DNA of 64,000 nucleotides from Isoetes taiwanensis (taxonomy: Eukaryota > Streptophyta > Lycopodiopsida > Isoetales > Isoetaceae). The first letter of the stretch is position 1; each line of letters starts with the position of its first letter. The stretch is from assembly GCA_021234155.1 (NCBI GenBank), contig JAJEKV010000053.1, positions 4,505,655-4,569,654 of the forward strand, given 5' to 3'. A model generated the notes under the pieces. That model was given only the letters and a program-made list of their open reading frames with translations. It was not told where the DNA came from and did no database searches. The position numbers and the translations under genes were made by a program. Positions 56,421-64,000 of this stretch are shown here, one piece after another.

Positions 56421-58770
56421 TAACCACGGACCTGAAGATTTCGACTAAAAGACCCTGAGTGACCCGATGGATTAACCCATAAGACCCGTCTGACTCCGAG
56501 CAAGCCATCGGTTCTTTGTCTCATGAAAAGATAAGATGATTTACTGGCGACACCAGGATGGCCTGAGTTCTCAATCTCCGTTCCTTTAATCCGATCTCTA
56601 TGTCGATCCGAGTGGATTCCGACATTGAAGCTCATTATATGAAACCGATCACTTGATGGAGTTTTGGTGGTTATGGGATCTCTATTTTTGATAGGAAACA
56701 TGCCCGGACAACTGCAAGAATTTATTGGCAAGATAGGATTTGGTCAAGAATGTTCTTTTCACCATAACTGTGGTTTTGTGGCGTTACATGTTCAAGCTCC
56801 TGAAAGTTCATGGAGTGTTCTTTCTGGCGCATCGGTTATTCTTTGTGGGGACTGCTGATCTCCGGTAAATCTATCCTTTCGAGATAAAGTAAACCCATAG
56901 TCCTTCCTAAGCACTCTTTCCGGTAATCCTAATGGGGTATGTGGCACTAGTGGAAGGAATATACTATAGATTCTTCAAAGATCTGGTTCGAGATGCAATA
57001 CAACTGGCTCAAGAGGATGCCCTTTCTTCTCCTCTAAGAGTTTAGTATCTAGCGCTGATCCGAGGGGCGTGAAAGGCGTGCTTCTCTCAGGCATTCTTCA
57101 ACTACGACGGTTCTCATGCCCTGTTTCCAGCGGCATATATGTATCTAGCTCAATTATGCGTATTTTGCCTTCCTCTTCTCGCTTTGTTGTTCCAAATTTT
57201 CACCCTATATCTCATGATATTTCAGAGGTAAGGATGTGACTCTCTAGAAACTTCTGCAAGTTGGTATTTCCTAAAGGTAATTCCCAACATATGTTGTGTT
57301 CTTCAACAAATGAGATTAATAGCTTGCTTCCGTTGATACCGCTTAACACAACGCACCCGTCCCCAACGTCCAACCGAGGTTCTCAAGGTGAGGAATTTCT
57401 CTTCCCTTTGTAGAGTAAGCTCCGCTGATAGCTTTCTTCACCACGCCACATGTCTCAATCTTTACACCTGGAGGTCTTCTCGACAATAAAGCAAGTATTA
57501 TAGGTATTTGCTTGCCCGAGGGCTATGCAAAGGTGTGTCATAATTCCAGCCACCTCTACTCTTCGTCTTAGAGTCGTTGCTACCACGGTGGACAACAATA
57601 AGAAAGAACTAATCCCATCTTCCGCCAGCTTGCGTGTCAAGGTGACTCATGGATATCCCATAGCACTGAAATTCTTTTGGTGAGGTTTAGGAGTGCAAGT
57701 CAACCTTGAGCTTTCGCCTCCCAGTGATCACTACCAGTGAGGCTCACTGTCAATAAGGAGCGGCACTGCATGTTCTCGTTGTTTGTTACTTCACTGCCCT
57801 CTTGATTTGAAATGCGTGGGATCTGGTTATCTGGCATCTACACAAATTAGGCATCTTGCATATCAATCCATCAAGCTTGTGGCCAAAGATCAATGTAGTT
57901 TTCTCCCCCGATTTTGAGTCTTCCCGAAACATGGCTCAACCTACAGAACGAGGTGTTGATCCTCTCTGAAACATTTCTTGTTGTATCAACAATATGTTTT
58001 GGCTCTTTCCGTGTAAACCAAAGATGCCTTTATGTACCCCTAATCCCCGAGTTGCTATTGAAGACTTTCCTCCGTGAGCTTCGTGATTCCCCGAAGCTCA
58101 TTTCGCTTTTGCTAATGAGATTGACTTCACTTGCAACACTCTATAACCAATAGCATTACTACAAATTATGTAGGCTCATTCATCGTGATCCGCCGCATTA
58201 AATTGTTGTTCGCCAGAGTTAGCCATGTTCTTCCTTTCGCTATGATTGTTATCGGTTCGTAGTCGGCTCGCGTTTCGAGATCCTCGCTTCAATATAGTAA
58301 GTCTTTACCGCCAGGCTCATCCAGCTTGCCTTCGCCGCAAATCCCGCCTCCTAGATCTACTCCTTCTTCAATGGATGTTTCTTGTTCCCTCGCGGACTTC
58401 CTCTACATCTATTCCGGTACCGCTGGTCCCACGCCTGCATCGCTGATCAACAGAGGCAAACGCGATTGATGAGATTCAAAGGTCGCGAAGAGCAAGTTGG
58501 AAGAGGCCAGGCGCATACGAACATTGATTGCCATGGTGCCCACCTCTACGCAGAAACATCCACCGCTTTCTCGCCAACTCCTCAAAAGTCAGCCATGGGT
58601 TCACCCTAACACCTCAAGATCTTGCTCTTCTTAGCACTTTCTCTACGCGGATTTACTCCTCTTATTGCATATGGTCAGCTTTGTCTAATTTCAATGAGCC
58701 GCATTTGTCTAAAGATAGTACTCCTTTGCGTGCCCATCATACATCTTCAAACTCTCATGGATTCTAGTAG
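56421..58770. other. mixed-composition region, unidentified
   Basis: G+C rises again, less strongly than at 50.8-53.9 kb. Short plus-strand frames at 57914-58153 (79 codons, Leu-rich) and 58246-58446 are open but match nothing known. A decayed gene or element is possible; no boundary was found. Confidence 0.35.
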
Positions 58771-61241
58771 TCACTAATTTGTGTCCAATGCGCTTAGACC
58801 CCTTAAAATGGAGTTGTATCTCCTTTAATTTATCTAGCGGAGTAAGTACATCAGAAACAGTTCATGTTCCATCGCACTCTTATGTTTACGCACTAGATGA
58901 GAAATATTCATTTTGTACTTATTTTTGTTGATTAATAAACTTTTTGTTCGCGGACATGGAACATATATATGAAAATGGTAAGCAGCCCACAAATAAGTAG
59001 CATCATAAAGACTCCAACTCGACATATTTGACAACTCGTGAAGACTCAAAATAGCAAAAGAGATACATATAAAAACTCTTATCCAACTTTTGTTTAACTT
59101 GCTCTATTGCTAGTTCTACAACATCTTTGTAACGTTCATTTCTTAATTCCACCCTTTGTTTCAAACCTCGCATATATATTCTTATCCGAGCTTGTCATGA
59201 ACTCTATGGAAAAAACAATAAAATAACATGAGAAATATGCGTAAAAAGGTATGATATAATAATAGAATACTTATACGTAGGCTCATAGACAAGATAAATC
59301 ACAAGAACATGAGCTAGGCGGCTCAAGACTGACTTTTAGCTAAATGTTAAACTCATTTGAAGCCCTTTATATATTAGCAAAGGCCTATTTTTAACAAATG
59401 CAATGTAAAGGGTTAAATGTTATTTCTTACATCAAAAATAGAAATGTGAATTTAGGACCACCCTTTCGAGACCAATAATGGAACTCTTCTTTGTTTTTGA
59501 ATCTTCCTTCTTTTCCAGTGTGGCTCCACCTGAATTTGTTTTCTTCTCTATGCATCTTATTTCTAAATCAGACCAACATTTTCAGATTTCTAAGACAAGA
59601 CTCCCTGCTTAAAGTGTATGCAACTTTTCCTGAACACTCTTCTTTGTTTTTACTTTGGTCGAGATATGTAGCTTCTATATAGAATATGCAAAAGTTCCAT
59701 GAGAACTTGTTCTTGTTGCTAAGGAATGTTTGCCATACTCAAATCATGACATATAAACTCTTTTGTCTATTCGTGCATCACTTGGATGATTTTATAGTCA
59801 CAAACCAAAAGTACTTAGATGGTGGCTGCCCAAAACCCTCTATCTTCATGTGGGAAGAAATATTATGCACCTCAGGTATTCATAGCTGGAATTTCAAAAT
59901 TATCCATTTCTGATGGAGAAGAAAACTCTTGCTTTTTTTCTTTTTGTGAACCAATAGAATATGCAAATATGTCAAACGGCAAAATCACAACCACAAGATC
60001 TTTGTGTATGTTCAACATATGCCATAAGATGCAAAAGCCCACTCATTGACTAACAGATCATCCTCAACAAGGGCAATCTCAATACTATAAATGCCACGCC
60101 ACATCTTCCATTAATAATATGAAGGCCTTCTTTTTATGTATGTTACTTTGTATCATACAATAAGCATGGTCCTATAATGGTATTTTTAAGGAAAAATCAA
60201 TAAAGAACAAATGGCTATAAAAAATCAAATAATTTTATCGCTCACTAAGACCAACTGCCTATGAGACCTAACAATTAGCAAGCATATTACTATCGGATTA
60301 AGGTTAGGTGAGTAATTAGATTCATCTTGTTGTCTATTCGGTAAAGAAGTAAGATACATTTTAAAGATTGGAAGAGAAGTAAACAAAATCAGAAAGGTTG
60401 TGGTTTTGCAGATCTCAACCAATTCTGAATATTTGAACTTGTTTAGGTGTAGTTATCAGACGCCACCAGAATTTTTTAAATTATATTCCATATGTCCAAC
60501 AAAGATTTGCACGATGGTAGAACAAAGGCAAAGGCATTATTAACCAAGGCCACGTCAGTAAGGTGAGGAAATTTTTCTTCAATTACTACTTGTGAAAAAA
60601 CGTCTACAACCTCACATAATGGTGCATGATTCTCTCATGGTTTATGTCACTTATGACCAGCACCAATATTACTCTAACATTGACTGAAGACATGTTCTAT
60701 CTAAATGCAAGGAAAGACCCTATTTTTACTTTTTAACAACAAAATATGCCCTAGTTTCAAGTAGCTGACTTTTTATAGATAGTGAGGCACAACTAATTTC
60801 TAAAATTGTCAACGTTAGACACAACAAAGCAATGCTCGGAATTAGATTACCTTAAAGCAATAAAGAAAACTAAAGAAAAGATGGCCAAGCATTCCAAAAA
60901 AGTCTAGATGGTAAAGTCAAAGCTCTGTGCAAAAGCTGGAATTGGTTTTCAAATAATAATAAGGTTAATAAAGCAGGAAACAAGTAAGTCGCTCATGTCA
61001 TCCTTAATCCCATGCACTAAGGCTTGAACGCATTGTTATAATTCTGATGCAGCTTAGTATACTATGCTTGACCATATTTCGTTGTACTTGTAGGAATAAT
61101 TGTTGAGGTGATATTTAATAGATGATAGACACTTATCATGCTCATGCTGAGAAAATACGCTATGTAATTTTAAATCCAGCTGTAACGAGGATTATCATGT
61201 GTGCTAAGTTTCTACTATAAATTGGCAGATTCAGTTCTAAA
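58771..61241. other. AT-rich intergenic DNA before the second LRR-RLK remnant
   Basis: No ORF with family similarity, no RNA gene and no paired repeats seen. Confidence 0.5.
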
Positions 61242-63700
61242 ATGGTCAAGCAAGAATGGCCCAACAAATGCATGGGGATCCTCATAGTTTCATGCATATG
61301 GCTCATTGCAAAAGCATCTGAACTACATTGCAAGGTCAAGATGTCAAAGCTCTGCAAGCATTTCTGCGTGAAATTACGCTGCCATCGAGTTCTAGCTCTT
61401 CAGTTCAAGGCTGGGTCAGGGATGTTAATCCCCTGGGTAACTGGACTGGTATCCAATGCAATTCAGGATGGCAGAATTACTGTTTCAACTCTGACAGGCC
61501 CTGGCATTTCAGGCAAATTCCCGCAGAGCTCTCAAACTGCACAGCTTTGGCCACATTAGATTTGTCTGGAAATCATCTTCTGGCTCAATCCTCCTTCAAT
61601 CTCTGATCACTTACCAATCTTCAGCGCTCTCTGCATCTGGTTTTAATAATCTCTCAGGACCATTCCATCAACTTTTTGGTTTCTTGTCTAATATACAATA
61701 CCTGTTCTTGGGCTCAGAACTATCTCACCGGTTCTATTCCAGTCTCTTTTCCAACTGCACTAAGATAGTTAATCTTGGTCTCTATAAAAATATTCTTGAG
61801 GGACTCTATTCCCCAAGTAGAATTTGGACCTGTTCAGTTAACCATGATAGAAAATACTGCCTTTATGATAACCATCTCACTGGTCCAATTCTACAAGCAT
61901 GTTGGTAAATTGCAGAGACTTACTGGCATGTATCTGTCCTACAATTATCTGTCAGGTTCAATTCTGCAGAGATTGAGGCCTGACAGAGCTTGAGCAGCTA
62001 TGTGGTTGAATGTAAAACAACCTCACTGGACATATACCAGAAGAGATTGGCAATCATCCAAGTTGATCATTGTAGATATTTCACACAATGGATTGACTGG
62101 ACAAATACCAAGATCATTGGGTGGGCTTGTGAATTTGAGCTGGGCACTTCTTTTGAATGGAAATTCTACTTACAGGCGGTTTCCAGTGGAACTTACAAGA
62201 CTAATCAATGTGCATTCCTTGGTTGCATGACAACATAACAGGTCCAATTCCTGCTGAAATAGGAGGATGAACAAGATGACATTCTTCAGCTAGATCGAAT
62301 TTTTTCACAGGCTGCATTCCTACTGAGCTTTTAATTGCACATCTATTAGAAGTTTGCTTTTGGAAAAAATAAGCTCCAAGGCCCAATACCATCTCAGATT
62401 GGAGCTCTTACTACATTGACCACTCTGAATTTGCATGGAAATCATTTTGAGAATGTGATTCCAGAGAGCTTAGGAAGCTGCAAGTCCCTTCTTAAAATTG
62501 GATTCTTCAAATGCTCTTTGTGGGTGGTCCCATTCCACAAATAACATTGAGCTAAATCTAACGCTGTTGAAATCCCTTGGATGTCCCACAACAAGTTTCT
62601 GGAGAGATCCCTCACATTTCTAGCCTGTGATGCCAACCTTAGTCTTCTTAAATCTATCTAACGATTTTCTGTGCCATTCCTGAAAATGGTGTTTTCAGCA
62701 CCACAGAATCACCATTATTTTATCTAACTCTCATCTGTGTGGTATAGGCCTTTATAATTGAAATGCGGAAAAGCAATCCTGCTTATATGCTTTCTATTGG
62801 CCAGTACTTAAGTGTTCCATTTGATTTGCTTTGCTGCATTAGCATTTGTAGCAAGGGATTCTAATGATGTTTGAGATCAGGAGAAGAAAAAAAAAGATTG
62901 GCAAAAGGAGGGGCACAAAAATATGGTCAAATTCAGCCTAAAAGATTTGAATCAAGCCACAGATAACTTTTAACTTCTTGCTAACATTATAGGAAAAGGA
63001 AGATTTAGCACAGTGTACAAGGCCATCTCTATAAATGGCACGTCAAGTTATCAAAGCAGTGAATCAAGATTCAAAAGATGGTGCATATCTTGCCGCAGTA
63101 AATATTCACATCAGAAATTCAAGCTGCGGCAAAATGCAACCCAAACCTGGGTCTGTCGAGAGTATTACTGCGCTGAGGCACCTGAGGTCAGGCTCTGATG
63201 GAAATTTCGAAGGTTTTCTGTACAAACAAGAATTAGGGTTCGAAAACCCTATTTTCCATATCCAAAGGCGTTGCAGAAGCTCTGGCTGTGACGTAATTAC
63301 TTCAATTATTGAACCTGTGTTACACTACAGGGATCTAGTAAAGACTGGAAATAATATTCTCCTGGACGCAAATATGGTACCTTATGTGGTTGATTTTGGT
63401 TAGCTAAGATCAACAATTATTCAGAAAATGGATTTACAGGGATACACCTCTGGTAAGCAAACTCTTCCCCTTCTTCCCGTCTCTTTATAAAAAAAGCTCC
63501 GACCCGGACTTCCCAGCCGACAGACCCGGCGGCGAAAGATCACTGCCATGACGCATTTCCAGCTTCGCGGGAGCTCCTTCTGGAGCCCACAACCAAACCG
63601 CGTCCGGCAGACGAAATTCTCAACTGGGGTCTGGATTTCTAAGTGGGTTCAGGGATTCTAACCTGATTGAAATCATTGATCCTTTTGTTTGGTGAAAAAC
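61242..63700 (+). pseudogene. second LRR receptor-like kinase pseudogene, strongly decayed
   Basis: Same architecture as 41476-44418. Signal peptide region MGILIVSCIWLIAKAS (61270 on); LRR N-cap with NPLGNWTGIQC; scattered LRRs (LSNCTALATLDLSGNHL, LIIVDISHNGLTGQIP, VNLSWALLLNGN, LTTLNLHGNHF) to about 62.5 kb; kinase start FSLKDLNQATDNF and IIGKGRFSTVYKA at 62.93-63.03 kb; catalytic-loop remnant NNILLDANMVPYVVDFG at 63.35-63.40 kb; C-terminal fragment ISKWVQGF...IEIIDPF at 63.64-63.69 kb. The block VNLSWALLL is shared with the first copy, so they are close paralogues. Many stops, frame changes and deletions are present, including loss of the ATP-binding Lys region. An unrelated GC-rich stretch lies at about 63.48-63.62 kb. 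Confidence 0.88.
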
Positions 63701-64000
63701 AGTAGTATTAATATGGAACCAGATTTGTGGATCTGATAACTACTGCATTATGCGCTGCAGCGACAACCCTCTAAGTCGACCCACCTGTATGAAGGAAATT
63801 CGCAACCCGCTCTTCGATATAGAAAAGAGTGGGAATGGCAAGAAATCATGTTTTCCATAGATTATTTGTAAAGTAGGCCTATGAATAAAAACGTATAGGT
63901 TTATGAGGAGATAGTACCTTTACATTTTATATGAACAGAACAAATGCTAATGACTTGAAAAGATATGTAAAGCAATACGTAACTGAACGAAGCACAACAA
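63701..64000. other. window end, nothing recognised
   Basis: AT-rich non-coding sequence after the LRR-RLK remnant. Confidence 0.5.

Overview
This is nuclear DNA of a vascular land plant. The evidence is a PLS-class pentatricopeptide repeat (PPR) gene, two class-XII-like leucine-rich-repeat receptor kinase (LRR-RLK) pseudogenes, an R2R3-MYB remnant, a plant-type gene for the folate enzyme dihydroneopterin aldolase, plant LTR and non-LTR retroelements, and an organellar insertion carrying a mitochondrial-type tRNA-Ser. Low gene density, heavy element nesting and the style of the PPR protein suggest a large-genome fern or gymnosperm. That placement is an inference; no single feature proves it.

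Layout. 1-0.6 kb: decayed R2R3-MYB gene, cut by the window edge. 0.6-8 kb: mostly non-coding, with small repeats, a MITE-like element (6484-6805) and a 5'-truncated LINE in a tandem duplication (6976-7381). 8.1-15.7 kb: a striking tandem array of a non-autonomous LTR element, five LTRs alternating with four internal regions. It is bounded by one perfect 5-bp target duplication (CTTCC), and one unit carries its own nested MITE with an 8-bp target duplication. 16.2-16.85 kb: organellar DNA insertion. 17.5-19.7 kb: intronless PPR ORF. 21.2-22.1 kb: dihydroneopterin aldolase, four exons, the one gene here that looks fully intact. 22.3-22.5 kb: Copia trace.

24.0-28.4 kb: a near-full-length but decayed APE-type LINE on the minus strand with a (TTCCA)n tail. 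28.9-38.6 kb: an old Ty3/gypsy element on the minus strand; one LTR holds an L1-like LINE and the gag region holds a tRNA-derived SINE. 38.6-40.3 kb: LINE-like sequence ending in poly(A). 41.5-44.4 kb: LRR-RLK pseudogene. 44.8-50 kb: anonymous repeats, a perfect 25-bp inverted repeat and a pair of ~1.1-kb direct repeats. 50.8-53.9 kb: an unidentified GC-rich island with coding-like stretches in shifting frames. 54-61.2 kb: mostly unassigned. 61.2-63.7 kb: a second, more decayed LRR-RLK pseudogene.

The window is best read as a record of successive insertions and gene decay. There is no operon-like or pathway-like grouping: the folate gene, the PPR ORF and the receptor-kinase remnants appear independent. 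I found no CRISPR array, plasmid origin or clearly new enzymatic system. The strongest novelties are the single-TSD LTR array with its nested MITE, and the unexplained GC-rich island.
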